Shown one piece after another: positions 9,642 to 18,374 of a stretch of DNA of 64,000 nt. Each line of letters begins with the position of its first letter. The stretch's first letter is position 1. The position numbers and the translations under genes were made by a program. The DNA is from Trueperella pyogenes (GTDB lineage Bacteria > Actinomycetota > Actinomycetes > Actinomycetales > Actinomycetaceae): the NCBI RefSeq assembly GCF_900460345.1, contig NZ_UHHW01000002.1, positions 744,001 to 808,000 on the forward strand. The letters are read 5' to 3'. The notes under the pieces were generated by a model. The model saw only the letters and a program-made list of their open reading frames with translations, did no database searches and was not told where the DNA came from.

Positions 9642-10172
9642 CTATGCTTCACCGAGAGTGGCCAGGGCATGCCGCACCACCAGCAGGTGCCGTGGCAAGA
9701 TTTCAGATTGCAGTTCAGGCGTGCGCAGCTCGCCGGGCGTAAACCAATTGACCTCGAGGGAGTCGGAAGACACGTTGCAATCCCCAAGAACGGGAATGAT
9801 ATAGCACAGCGAAACTGCATGCTGGCGTGGATCATGCCCACCTGCGCCGGGCGTTGGGAAGTACTCGGTCACGGTAAAAGGAACGAGCGTCGGTGGAAGC
9901 TGCGGCAGCACCATCTCGCCGAGATCCTTTTCGAGGTGGCGCCGTAACGCCTCGCGTACCGTTTCGTGGTAGAGAACTCGGCCCGAGACGAGTGACCTCG
10001 TCAAACCCTCAGGAGAAGCGGTAAGAAGCAGGCCGAGCGAGCTGAGCGAGCCGTCGTCGTTGAGGCGTATCGGCACGGCGTCAATGTACAACATGGGTAC
10101 TTTTCGCCGTACAAAAGCGAGGTCGTCCGGGGATAACCACGGGCCCATATCCGAAGATGCAACGTCACTCAT
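9642..10172 (-). CDS. NUDIX-fold hydrolase (DUF4916)
   Basis: A 176-aa protein of the DUF4916 subgroup of NUDIX hydrolases. The N-terminus MSDVASSDMGPWLSPDDLAF and the core VPMLYIDAVPIRLNDDG match the family; the NUDIX box region (LYHETVREALRRHLEKDLGE) keeps an REALxRHLxKDLG helix rather than a perfect GX5EX7REUXEEXGU. Substrates are unknown. The ATG at 10172 is chosen because the frame upstream shows no similarity and would run into the promoter region shared with the next gene. Confidence 0.8.
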   Translation of the reverse strand: MSDVASSDMGPWLSPDDLAFVRRKVPMLYIDAVPIRLNDDGSLSSLGLLLTASPEGLTRSLVSGRVLYHETVREALRRHLEKDLGEMVLPQLPPTLVPFTVTEYFPTPGAGGHDPRQHAVSLCYIIPVLGDCNVSSDSLEVNWFTPGELRTPELQSEILPRHLLVVRHALATLGEA

Positions 10173-10289
10173 ACTTTGATTGTGCCAGCACCTGCCCGCT
10201 ATGAACGGCTGAAAACCGCGCAGTTTGCCACCGGTGAACGAGGTGCCGACGCCGAGCCAGAGCGAGCCGACGTATGGCAGAGTTGGGGT

Positions 10290-10607
10290 GTGGAGAAGGT
10301 GGAAAAGCCCCTCATGGGGGTCGCGCTCGTTTTTTGTATCGTCATGGCGATTGCTGGCTGGCTGACTATTGCGCATGCGGGCTGGGTAGCTGGGCTCGTT
10401 ATCACAGGCATCCTGGGAACATTCGCCCTGGCTGGCGCCGGTTGGGGCTGGCGTCGTCAGTCGCCCTATTGGGTAGGGGCAGGCGCAGTTGGAACGGGCG
10501 TGCTGTTCCCCACGCTAGCAGGAGTTGTGCCCATGATCCTCGGAGCTATCCTCATGATCTTGCTATCCACACTGAGACTCTTTAACCAAATGACACAAGG
10601 CCAATAG
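10290..10607 (+). CDS. Small membrane protein of unknown function
   Basis: A predicted membrane protein, about 105 aa from the GTG at 10290. Four hydrophobic segments are visible: GVALVFCIVMAIAGWLTI, AGLVITGILGTFALAGA, YWVGAGAVGTGVLFPTL and VPMILGAILMILLSTL. I do not recognise a family. The start is uncertain: the frame is open to an ATG at 10176, but that would leave only 3 bp to the divergent NUDIX start. It lies 33 bp before bcp and may be co-transcribed. Confidence 0.6.
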   Translation: MEKVEKPLMGVALVFCIVMAIAGWLTIAHAGWVAGLVITGILGTFALAGAGWGWRRQSPYWVGAGAVGTGVLFPTLAGVVPMILGAILMILLSTLRLFNQMTQGQ

Positions 10608-10640
10608 GACGCGGCTCAAGCCGAGAAAGAAGGAAAGAAC

Positions 10641-11117
10641 ATGAAACTCGAAGTGGGCCAGGCGGCCCCAGATTTTACCCTCGACACCGTCAACGGCCCG
10701 ATCACGTTGTCCGCAGAGCTGGAGCGCGCCGAGCAAGGGGTCATCGTATACTTTTACCCGCGCGCCATGACTCCGGGGTGCACCACCGAAGCCTGTGACT
10801 TTCGCGACTCAGAAAACTCACTGAAGGCAGCCGGTTACACGGTCATCGGCATTTCTCCGGATCCGGTGGAAAGGCTCCAGAAATTCGTGGACAAGAAGGA
10901 GCTGAATTTTCCCCTCGCGTCGGATCCAGACAAGACGGTCATGAAGGCCTGGGGTGCTTTCGGTGTGAAGATGAACTACGGCAAGAAAGTGGAGGGCGTT
11001 ATCCGCTCAACCGTGGTGGTCGGTAAGGATGGCAATGTCCTCCTGCCGTTGTACAACATCAAGGCCACCGGGCACGTGGCGCGCCTGCGCCGTGAGCTGG
11101 GTATCGATCCAGCCTAA
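10641..11117 (+). CDS. bcp: Thioredoxin-dependent thiol peroxidase (BCP-type peroxiredoxin)
   Basis: Reduces hydrogen peroxide and organic hydroperoxides with thioredoxin as electron donor. The 158-aa protein has the peroxidatic Cys47 in the motif MTPGCTTEACDFRD, with resolving Cys52 five residues later, as in atypical two-cysteine BCP enzymes. The ending VARLRRELGI is normal. The start has a good ribosome site (AAGAAGGAAAG). It is one of three peroxide-defence genes in the window, with ahpC and ahpF. Confidence 0.96.
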   Translation: MKLEVGQAAPDFTLDTVNGPITLSAELERAEQGVIVYFYPRAMTPGCTTEACDFRDSENSLKAAGYTVIGISPDPVERLQKFVDKKELNFPLASDPDKTVMKAWGAFGVKMNYGKKVEGVIRSTVVVGKDGNVLLPLYNIKATGHVARLRRELGIDPA

Positions 11118-11123
11118 TCTTGC

Positions 11124-11170
11124 GTAACCCCACATCCGTCATGTTTGGATGAAAGCGGAGGTGGGGTTAC
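11124..11170 (+). terminator. Hairpin between bcp and tRNA-Leu
   Basis: GTAACCCCAC (11124-11133) pairs perfectly with GTGGGGTTAC (11161-11170) around a 27-nt loop that can form a small inner hairpin (ATCC/GGAT). It starts 6 nt after the bcp stop and is followed by ACTTTTC. It is probably the bcp terminator, although the loop is long. Confidence 0.55.
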
Positions 11171-11181
11171 ACTTTTCATGA

Positions 11182-11263
<82 letters not shown>

Positions 11264-11287
11264 CTTTTACGTACCGCGCACAGGGCG

Positions 11288-12757
11288 CTACAGCTGCCCA
11301 TATAACTCCTTGATTTTGCGCTTGAAGCGCTTTTTGCCACCGCTGCGCGCTTGACCTTTAGCGACGGCGTGAGCATCCCGTTTTCGACCGTCAGATCCGG
11401 GCAGATCACCGCAAACTTGCGGATCGACTCGGCGCGGGAAACGCGCTTATTCGTCTTCTCAATCGCACGCTGAAGGGACGCGCGCACCTGCGGATGCTGA
11501 GAAGCTTGCGCAACGTCCATCGTGGGCAAACCGTGGGCTTTGAGCCAACCAGGCAGCATGTCGCCGTCAAGCGTGATGAGAGCGCCGATGAATGGCTTTT
11601 TGTCGCCCACCACCACAATCTGGGAGATCAGCGGGTGCGAACGCAACGGATCTTCGAGCGCTGCAGGCGAGACGTGCTTGCCACCTGCGGTGACGATAAT
11701 CTCTTTCTTGCGTCCCGTGATGGACAGGTATCCCTTGCGGTCGAGTTTGCCGAGATCGCCGGAGTGGAACTAACCGTCGGCGTCGATCACGGCGGCAGTG
11801 GCTGCTGGATCATTTTGGTATCCGCGGAAGATCTGTGGGCCGCGGATGAGGATCTCGCCGTCGTTGGCAATTTTGATCCGGGTGGCAGGAAGCGGGGTAC
11901 CGACCGTGCCCATCTTGATGCGATCAATGAGGATGACTGTGGCTGGTCCGGTGGACTCGGTCAGGCCGTAGGCCTCGACCACCGTTAAGCCGATCCCGCG
12001 GAAGAAATGCCCGGTGCGCTTGCCGAGGGGCGCTCCGGCGCAGACGGCGTAGTGGCAGTCCGCGCCGATGATTGCGGTGATCTTCGAGTAGACGAGCTTC
12101 TTCGCAATGGCGTGCTTCAGCGAGCGCAGCGGCCCGCGTCCACGCATCGAGTAGGCCACGGCCACTGCGGCTGACCAACGGAAGATCTTGCGTTTGAGGC
12201 CGGCACCGGCCTTGGCCTCGGCAGCGTTGTAGATCTTCTCAAGCACGCGTGGAACCACCAGGAGGGCGGAGGGCTTAAACGTTTTCAGATCCGAGAGCAG
12301 GTTCTTGATGGAGGGCGTATGGCCGACGACGGCGCGGCTGGCGATCCCAAAGTAAAACACCGAACGGGCCATGACATGCGTCAACGGTAAGAAAAGCAGG
12401 ACGCGTGTTTCCTTTGTGTTGATGATCTGATGCATGTGGGGGACGACGTTGAGGGCGGTGTCGACGAAGTTGCCGTGTGTGAGCTCGACCCCCTTGGGGC
12501 GGCCAGTCGTGCCGGAGGTGTAGATGACGGTCGCGAGGGTGTTTGCCGTGAGGCGGCGTCGACGTCGGCGAGGTATTCACTGGCAGTGAGGGGTTCCCAT
12601 CCGCCAAGGGTTATTCGGCGTTCTGTGCAGATGTCGTGGGGGAGCGCTCCTGGCGGCGGGTGAGGAGCCAGGGGATAATCATCCACGGTTCGAGTCGGAC
12701 TTTGCGCTTTTCGGATACGGATCCGTCGCGGTGCTTCTTGACCATCATTGCCCCCAT
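11288..12757 (-). pseudogene. Broken long-chain acyl-CoA synthetase (FadD15-like)
   Basis: Remains of an AMP-binding long-chain fatty-acid CoA ligase. Good family sequence survives in pieces: an N-terminal piece from about 12757, then LGGWEPLTASEYLADV; the P-loop VIYTSGTTGRPKGVELTH near 12520; FLPLTHVMARS; AYGLTESTGP; and HSGDLGKLDRKGYLSITG. Three kinds of damage are visible. First, near 12550 about 100 or more residues between the ADV and TLATVIYTSG segments are missing and the frame changes (an upstream frame also stops near 12610). Second, at 11770-11772 a TAG replaces the Trp of the conserved DGWFHTGD motif. Third, near 11330 a five-base A run appears to have lost one base; restoring it gives AKKRFKRKIKELYGQL and a stop at 11288. 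The gene cannot make a working enzyme. Confidence 0.88.
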
Positions 12758-12815
12758 GTCAGCCAGCAGATATAGCTACGCTACCGTAAGTTAGTGGCAT
12801 TGATTCGCGTGGGCT

Positions 12816-12857
12816 GATGTGGCGTGTCACATGCCCGCCGATGTGGCGTGTCACATC
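12816..12857. promoter_or_regulatory. Two tandem palindromic sites upstream of the FAH gene
   Basis: The 17-mer GATGTGGCGTGTCACAT occurs twice, at 12816-12832 and 12840-12856, offset by 24 bp. Each copy is an inverted repeat (GATGTG/CACATc or ATGTG/CACAT around GCGTGT). They lie between the dead acyl-CoA ligase and the FAH-family gene, 76-117 bp before the latter's ATG. This looks like a tandem operator for a dimeric regulator. It resembles, but does not match, the CRP/GlxR spacing TGTGA-N6-TCACA. The regulator is unknown. Confidence 0.55.
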
Positions 12858-12932
12858 TGGATTCCGCGCGGGCGAACGCGCGGGGAAGCCAGCACTTCGG
12901 CGGCGCAGGCAGCCAGGCGCTAGGCTTGAGTC

Positions 12933-13700
12933 ATGAAAATCGCACGACTCTCCCTTGACCAAGGACCACGCTTCGCCGTCGTCGACGAGGCAACCGGCAA
13001 CTACCGCGTACTCGCCGACGACCCCCTGTACTCCCAGATCCAGCCTACCGGCCAGATCGTCGCCGCCGCCGACGCTAACCTCGTAGCGCCCATGCTGCCC
13101 CGCTCGAAAGTGATCGGCTTCGGGGATAACTACAACCGGCCCGATTTTCGCCCCAACACCGGCAAAGTACCGACCACCTTCCTTAAGCCCAACACCGCGG
13201 TCGTGGGACCAAATGTCCCGATCGTCGCTCCCACCTGGTCCGGCAACATCATCCACGAGGCCGAACTCGCCGTCGTCATCTCCCGCCTGTGCAAGGACGT
13301 GCCCGTCGAACGCGCACATGAGGTGATCTTTGGCTACACGGTGGGCAACGACGTCGCCGACGGGCTGACCCAAAAGTCAGACCTCCAGTGGGCGCGTGCC
13401 AAAGGTTTTGACACCTCATGCCCGATTGGGCCGGTCATCGTCACTGACCTCGACGTGTCCGACTTAGAGATCACGTTGTCCGTAGACGGCGAAGTCAAGG
13501 GGCGCGGCACGACAGCCGATCTGGCGCGCGGCGTCCCGGAACTGATTGCGCTCGCTTCGTCGATGTTTACACTCCTGCCGGGCGACATCATCTTGACGGG
13601 CGCCGCCTTCCCGTCGATCCCAGCCGGGCCAGGTGCGGAAGTCGTCTGCTCGGTCGCAGGTATCGGAGAGCTGCGCAACCCCGTCGTAGCCGACGACTAA
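12933..13700 (+). CDS. Fumarylacetoacetate hydrolase (FAH) family protein
   Basis: A 255-aa protein of the FAH superfamily, whose members cleave or decarboxylate diketo-acid substrates with Mg2+. The core SKVIGFGDNYNRPDF, FLKPNTAVVGP and the metal motif IIHEAELAVVI (E.E) are visible, followed by GYTVGNDVAD and WARAKGFDTSCPIGP, all standard for the catabolic-domain subgroup. The substrate cannot be predicted; oxaloacetate decarboxylase/acylpyruvase activity is common in this subgroup. From memory, FAH genes often sit near gltX in Actinobacteria, and here gltX is one gene away. It overlaps the end of the opposite-strand lyase by 4 bp. Confidence 0.9.
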   Translation: MKIARLSLDQGPRFAVVDEATGNYRVLADDPLYSQIQPTGQIVAAADANLVAPMLPRSKVIGFGDNYNRPDFRPNTGKVPTTFLKPNTAVVGPNVPIVAPTWSGNIIHEAELAVVISRLCKDVPVERAHEVIFGYTVGNDVADGLTQKSDLQWARAKGFDTSCPIGPVIVTDLDVSDLEITLSVDGEVKGRGTTADLARGVPELIALASSMFTLLPGDIILTGAAFPSIPAGPGAEVVCSVAGIGELRNPVVADD

Positions 13701-14857
13701 CCGCCCAACGCCTGTTCGATCTGTGCAATCGCCTGGCGCAAGATAGGGCGCGGCGTCGCGAGAATCGCGCGTACGAAATTCTCGTAGCCTCGTCCACACA
13801 GCGCGCCAGGCGTCATCGCCACGCCGGCATGCTTTCCCAGCCACTTCGCCACAGGCTGTGACACGAGCCCGGAATCGATCGCCTGAGAAAAATCGAGCCA
13901 CGCGATGTACGTGCCCTCCATATACTCCATAGTGACGCCGGGCCAGCGTTCTACCGCGTTCATCATCAGATCGCGATTGTCGCGTATGTAATCGACGACG
14001 GCGGCCTGCCACTTTCGCCCATCGGTATAGGCTGCGACGGCGGCGGCTGAACCGATGGTGGAAGTCATGCTTGCGGCCCAGCCAAGCGCGGGTTGCAGGC
14101 GCTTAACGAGGTCGGGATTGGTCACCACAAGCTGGGCACACTTCAGGCCGGGAATATTCCACCCCTTAGAGGCAGCTAGCGCCATGACCGTGTGGGAACC
14201 GGCAATCGAGCTCACCGACGCATACGGGACATACTCGCCGTCGAGGATGAAAGGTGCGTGAATGTCGTCGGCGAAGACGAAGGCGCTCGGGTAGTCGGCT
14301 ACGACGTCGGCAAGCGCCAAGAGCTCAGGTCGGGTAAAGACACGACCAGTAGGGTTGGCCGGATTCACTAAGATGAGGGCCTCGGCTCCGGCCTCGAATC
14401 CTGCCCGGATGCCCGTAAGATCCAGCTCGAGACGGCCATGACGCCGCACGGACGGCACCTCAATCATGTCCCTGCCCATTGCGGGGATCAGCTGAGTGAA
14501 CCCCATGTAAGCGGGCGTTGGCACGATCACGGGAGAGGCCGGCGTCGTGAGGGAATCGATGGCCAAGCGCGCCGAGGAGACGACGTCGGGCACAGCAAAG
14601 ATGCTTTCAGAGGTGGGGGAGAAGTCTGAGACGGCGCCGAGCCAGGCGGCGGTGGCTGCCGCGAGAGCCTGTGCATTGGCCGTGGAGCGGTAGCCGATAC
14701 CGGGTAAATTTGCCGCGCCGGTGAGCACGTCGCGGACGGCGGGCGCGAGGCCTAGATCCATTTCCGCGACGAACATTCCGATCTGATCCGGAAACGTCGT
14801 CCATTTTAACGAGCCCGCAGCGCGAAGTCGGTCAATGGTGATGCTGTCAAAGTTCAT
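13697..14857 (-). CDS. PLP-dependent aminotransferase class I/II, MalY/PatB cystathionine beta-lyase type
   Basis: A 386-aa pyridoxal-phosphate enzyme of fold type I. The N-terminus with KWTTFPDQIGMFVAEMD matches the MalY/PatB beta-C-S lyase subgroup. The segments NPANPTGRVFT, DDIHAPFIL and the PLP-lysine region ASKGWNIPGLKCAQLV complete it. Likely reactions are cystathionine or cysteine-conjugate beta-elimination, giving pyruvate, ammonia and a thiol. It is divergent from gltX, with 34 bp between start codons. Confidence 0.9.
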   Translation of the reverse strand: MNFDSITIDRLRAAGSLKWTTFPDQIGMFVAEMDLGLAPAVRDVLTGAANLPGIGYRSTANAQALAAATAAWLGAVSDFSPTSESIFAVPDVVSSARLAIDSLTTPASPVIVPTPAYMGFTQLIPAMGRDMIEVPSVRRHGRLELDLTGIRAGFEAGAEALILVNPANPTGRVFTRPELLALADVVADYPSAFVFADDIHAPFILDGEYVPYASVSSIAGSHTVMALAASKGWNIPGLKCAQLVVTNPDLVKRLQPALGWAASMTSTIGSAAAVAAYTDGRKWQAAVVDYIRDNRDLMMNAVERWPGVTMEYMEGTYIAWLDFSQAIDSGLVSQPVAKWLGKHAGVAMTPGALCGRGYENFVRAILATPRPILRQAIAQIEQALGG

Positions 14858-14891
14858 GTTTCCAATCTAACCGGAGTAACCTAGAGACACT

Positions 14892-16388
14892 ATGACCACT
14901 ACACCATCTGTTCGCGTACGTTTTTGTCCCTCACCCACTGGCCTTCCCCACGTCGGGATGGTGCGCACCTGCCTTTTCAATTGGGCATATGCGCGCCACA
15001 CCGGAGGCACCTTCGTTTTCCGCATTGAAGATACGGATGCGCAGCGTGACTCGCAGGAGTCGTTTGAGCAGATCATTGACTCTTTGACCTGGCTTGGCCT
15101 GGATTGGGACGAGGGGGTCGGCATCGGCGGTCCACATGCGCCCTACCGCCAGAGCGAGCGCATGGACATTTACAAAGATGTAGCAGCCAAGTTGCTCGAG
15201 GCGGGCTTTGCATACGAATCTTTCTCCACGCCGGAAGAGATCGAGGCACGCCATAAGGCAGCGGGTCGAGATCCCAAACTCGGATACGACGGCTTCGATC
15301 GCGACCTGACCGAAGCACAAAAAGCGGCCTACCGTGCCGAGGGTCGCTCGCCCGTACTCCGCATCCGCATGCCCGATACGGATGTTACCTTCACGGATCT
15401 CGTACGCGGCGACATCACCTTCAAGGCCGGATCGGTGCCGGACTATGTCATCATGCGCGGCAACGGCCAACCGCTGTATACGCTGACCAATCCTGTGGAC
15501 GACGCGCTCATGGAGATCACCCACGTCCTGCGTGGTGAGGACCTGCTGTCCTCCACCCCACGCCAGATTGTGCTTTACGAAGCGCTCAAGGCGATCGGCG
15601 TGGCCAAGGAGACCCCACTTTTCGGACACCTTCCCTACGTTATGGGTGAGGGAAACAAGAAGCTCTCCAAACGCGATCCTGAGGCGAACCTCTTGCTTCA
15701 CCGGGATCGCGGCATGCTTCCCGAGGGTCTGCTCAATTACCTGGGTCTGTTGGGCTGGTCGATCGCGCCGGATCGAGACATCTTCAGTCGCGAAGAGATG
15801 GCCGCAGCTTTCGACGTCGCACACGTCAACCCCAACCCGGCTCGTTTTGACGACAAGAAGTGCGTGGCCATCAACGCCGAGCACATCCGCAGGCTTGAAG
15901 TCAACGACTTGCGCGATCGTCTGGTGCCGTTCCTGTGCCGCGAGGGCTTGCTCGAGTCGGATTCCTACGAGGGGGTTGACGAGGAGGCACGCCGTCGTCT
16001 CGATGCGGCCACCGCATTGGTCCAGACCCGCATTCAGCTCCTCGGCGAGGCTCCGGCGCTCATGGGCTTCCTCTTTATCGACGACGACGAGATCGAATAC
16101 AACGACAAGGCAGTGGCCAAGCTACGCGAATCGGCGCCCAGCGCCCTCGATGCCGCCATCGCGGCTTTTGAGGATATCGCGGAAGAAACATGGGGAATAG
16201 AGACCATCAAGGCTGCCGTGGACGAGCAGGTTGTGGCCGGTCTTGAGCTCAAGCCACGCCTCGCTTTCCAGCCGTTGTTTGTGGCGATAACGGGCACGAA
16301 CGTCTCCCTGCCGGTCGTTGATTCGATGGCGATTTTAGGCAAGAGCCAGACGCTGACGCGTTTGCGCCGTTTCCGCGCCACCTTCTAA
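14892..16388 (+). CDS. gltX: Glutamyl-tRNA synthetase
   Basis: Charges tRNA-Glu (and probably tRNA-Gln in a GatCAB pathway). The 498-aa class I synthetase has the HIGH-like [14 protein letters not shown] at the N-terminus, the binding segment [15 protein letters not shown] and the KMSKS-like KLSKRDPEA near residue 257, with an anticodon-binding C-terminal helical domain ending [12 protein letters not shown]. Length is normal. The only tRNA-Glu and tRNA-Gln genes seen in this window lie 5.5 kb downstream. Confidence 0.97.
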   Translation: MTTTPSVRVRFCPSPTGLPHVGMVRTCLFNWAYARHTGGTFVFRIEDTDAQRDSQESFEQIIDSLTWLGLDWDEGVGIGGPHAPYRQSERMDIYKDVAAKLLEAGFAYESFSTPEEIEARHKAAGRDPKLGYDGFDRDLTEAQKAAYRAEGRSPVLRIRMPDTDVTFTDLVRGDITFKAGSVPDYVIMRGNGQPLYTLTNPVDDALMEITHVLRGEDLLSSTPRQIVLYEALKAIGVAKETPLFGHLPYVMGEGNKKLSKRDPEANLLLHRDRGMLPEGLLNYLGLLGWSIAPDRDIFSREEMAAAFDVAHVNPNPARFDDKKCVAINAEHIRRLEVNDLRDRLVPFLCREGLLESDSYEGVDEEARRRLDAATALVQTRIQLLGEAPALMGFLFIDDDEIEYNDKAVAKLRESAPSALDAAIAAFEDIAEETWGIETIKAAVDEQVVAGLELKPRLAFQPLFVAITGTNVSLPVVDSMAILGKSQTLTRLRRFRATF

Positions 16389-16400
16389 CGCTCCGCGCGT

Positions 16401-16471
16401 CCCTAACCCCTGCGAATGCCGATTCTGGTGAGGTTCGACCTCATATAGGAAGAATTTCGCAGGGGTTAGGG
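16401..16471. terminator. Large hairpin after gltX
   Basis: CCCTAACCCCTGCGAA (16401-16416) and TTCGCAGGGGTTAGGG (16456-16471) are perfect 16-bp inverted repeats. The 39-nt loop holds a second hairpin, GAGGT-TCG-ACCTC. It begins 12 nt after the gltX stop. There is no T run, so it is probably a transcript-end or stability structure rather than a classical intrinsic terminator. Confidence 0.6.
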
Positions 16472-16684
16472 GCGCTGTTGGAGTCAAAACGCCCGCAACG
16501 GCATACACGGGAGCGGGTAGCTGGGGTGCAATCCACCAGCCGTGGATAGAGGCGGTGACCTCGCTCATCGTAGAGGACGGCGTGGGCACATCGTTGACGT
16601 GTGGCACGTCTTAAGCGCCAGAGAACCTGAGCTGTGCAGCTCGGATGTAGCTGTAACGAGGAGGATGACAGGCGGGAGATCAGG
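16472..16684. other. Short gene-free stretch between gltX and the YesL-like gene
   Basis: No supportable gene. A minus-strand frame from 16607 runs through this stretch and the hairpin into gltX without a ribosome site or a known family. It could be an eroded gene start, but I cannot show that. Confidence 0.4.
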
Positions 16685-17294
16685 TCACGCGCTCAGTACC
16701 CCGCGCACGAGGAGCTGGAAAAGATACAGGGTGAGGGCAAAGCCGATGATGAGATAGAAAGACAAGAGAGCACCCCAACGTTCAGGTGCGAGGATGAAGA
16801 AAATCATCGGCAGAGCGAGCATCGCCAGGCCTAGGAATGTGCGCGGCAGGTGGCGCAGCGAGAGCGTGGCTGCCTCGACGAAGGCTGTGCTGAAAGAGCG
16901 CGCACGCAATGCCTCTTCGTAAAACAACCACAGACTGATACCGGCGACGATCAAGACGCCGGAGAGGAGGCCTGTACGGAAGGCGAAGTCGGTGTTCGGG
17001 GCGATGTCCATGTTGTCAAGAACAAGCCACTCGACGGTGAAAAGGCTGATGACCAGTAAGACGACAAGCCACCAGGCGGTGACAACCTTGATCTGGCTCG
17101 CGAATGCCCGGAAATAGGTACGCGCTGGGTGCGATCCAGACTCGGCCACCATCTGTGCGATGACGTAGTTGCCCGCGCGCAATGAAGCACCGATTGTCAC
17201 AATCGGAATGGAGGTCAACACCATGAGGACATTGACGATAACGAGGTCTGCCGCCAAAGACAATGCTTGAAAAATACCCGATTCGGGATTCATT
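16685..17294 (-). CDS. YesL-like membrane protein (DUF624)
   Basis: An integral membrane protein, 203 aa, with about five hydrophobic segments (LVIVNVLMVLTSIPIVTIGA, WWLVVLLVISLFTVEWLV, GLLSGVLIVAGISLWLF, TFLGLAMLALPMIFFIL, FYLIIGFALTLYLFQLLV). The SIPIVTIGASLRAGNYV motif after the first helix is typical of YesL/DUF624 proteins, which are usually encoded beside carbohydrate ABC transporters. The ATG at 17294 overlaps the stop of the lacI-type gene (ATGA), making it the last gene of the sugar operon. The function is not established. Confidence 0.82.
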
Positions 17295-18315
17295 GCGGCC
17301 TCCCCACAGTTGACTCCGCCTCTACCAGCGTAGCCGGGATCAGGAGGTGATGGGCAACGGGAGTGCGCATGCGCGCGAAGAGCACCTCGCAAGTTCGCTC
17401 TGCGATTTCCCGGATTGGCTGGCGAACCGTGGTGAGACGGGGGCTCGTATACGAGGCCAGCGTGATGCCGTCAAAGCCGGTCACGGCCATCTCCTCAGGC
17501 ATCCGCACGCCCGCGTCCGCTAGCGCACGCAGTGCGCCGATAGCGATGACGTCCGACATGCACACCAGCGCTGTCGCGTCTCCACCGTCTGCAAGGAATT
17601 GCCTAGTCACTCGCTCGCCGTAGGCATAGGAATACGACGACGTACTCTCGCCGTGGAGCAAAAGACGGCGATCTTGTTCATATCCGTGGCGATGTAAAGA
17701 CTCAACAAAATGAGCCATGCGGCTTGCCCCGATCGAATTGTCGCCTTTAGCTGGGCCGATAAAAGCGATGCGCTGATGACCACAACCTAGAAGATGCGCG
17801 ACGATCAATTCCATAGCTTGGGCATCATCCACAGCCACGCTGGAATACGTCTCCCGGTCGGCGCCGATAATCTCCGGCACCGTACATAACACAGCGGGTA
17901 CGGGGATTTTCATCCAATTGTCTTGGCCGACGGATCGCCAACCGCCGAGCATGATCATGCCCGAGACGCGGTAGGAAGTTGCGAACTCGACGGCGGCCGC
18001 CAGCTCGTCGTCGTCGTGAAGAACGCGCAAGATCGACACAACGTAACCGCGGCACCGCAGATACCGCTCAATCGGCTCCATGAGTTCAGTGAAGAAAGGA
18101 TTAGCCGGACCCTTGATGACAAGACCAACAACATTCGTTGCGGCGCGGCGCAAAGACTGAGCTGAACGGTTGGGGCTGTACCCGAGCGCGTGAGCATGCT
18201 CGAGGATGCGCTCTTGGGTTACGGGGGAGACGCCGGCCTCGGCGTTGAGTGCGCGCGAGACAGTGGTGATAGAGACGCCCGCTGCCTCAGCGACATCGCG
18301 TATGGTGACACTCAT
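17290..18315 (-). CDS. LacI-family transcriptional regulator
   Basis: A sugar-responsive repressor of 341 aa. The N-terminal helix-turn-helix is TIRDVAEAAGVSITTVSRAL with hinge helix YSPNRSAQSLRR, followed by a periplasmic-binding-protein-like effector domain (NVVGLVIKGPANPFFTELM, VTGFDGITLASYTSPRLTTV). The ATG at 18315 (MSVTIRD) is chosen because LacI proteins start here; the open frame upstream covers the intergenic hairpin. It lies in the transporter operon and probably represses it through the palindrome CGGAAACGTTTCCG upstream of the binding-protein gene. Confidence 0.95.
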   Translation of the reverse strand: MSVTIRDVAEAAGVSITTVSRALNAEAGVSPVTQERILEHAHALGYSPNRSAQSLRRAATNVVGLVIKGPANPFFTELMEPIERYLRCRGYVVSILRVLHDDDELAAAVEFATSYRVSGMIMLGGWRSVGQDNWMKIPVPAVLCTVPEIIGADRETYSSVAVDDAQAMELIVAHLLGCGHQRIAFIGPAKGDNSIGASRMAHFVESLHRHGYEQDRRLLLHGESTSSYSYAYGERVTRQFLADGGDATALVCMSDVIAIGALRALADAGVRMPEEMAVTGFDGITLASYTSPRLTTVRQPIREIAERTCEVLFARMRTPVAHHLLIPATLVEAESTVGRPQ

Positions 18316-18332
18316 AATAGCTTTCCAGGTAA

Positions 18333-18365
18333 AGCGTGGGCGGATCCAGGCGATCCGCCCACGCT
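18333..18365 (-). terminator. Intergenic hairpin between permease and LacI genes
   Basis: AGCGTGGGCGGATC (18333-18346) and GATCCGCCCACGCT (18352-18365) form a perfect 14-bp stem with a 5-nt loop, in the 59-bp gap between the last permease gene and the repressor gene. Read on the minus strand, TTTACC follows. It may act as a partial terminator or RNA-stability element, lowering repressor output relative to the transporter. Confidence 0.6.
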
Positions 18366-18374
18366 GGGAAGGCA

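Noticed and set aside
16335..16607. Minus-strand frame of about 90 codons after gltX
   Set aside because: It overlaps the end of gltX and the hairpin, with no ribosome site or recognisable domain.
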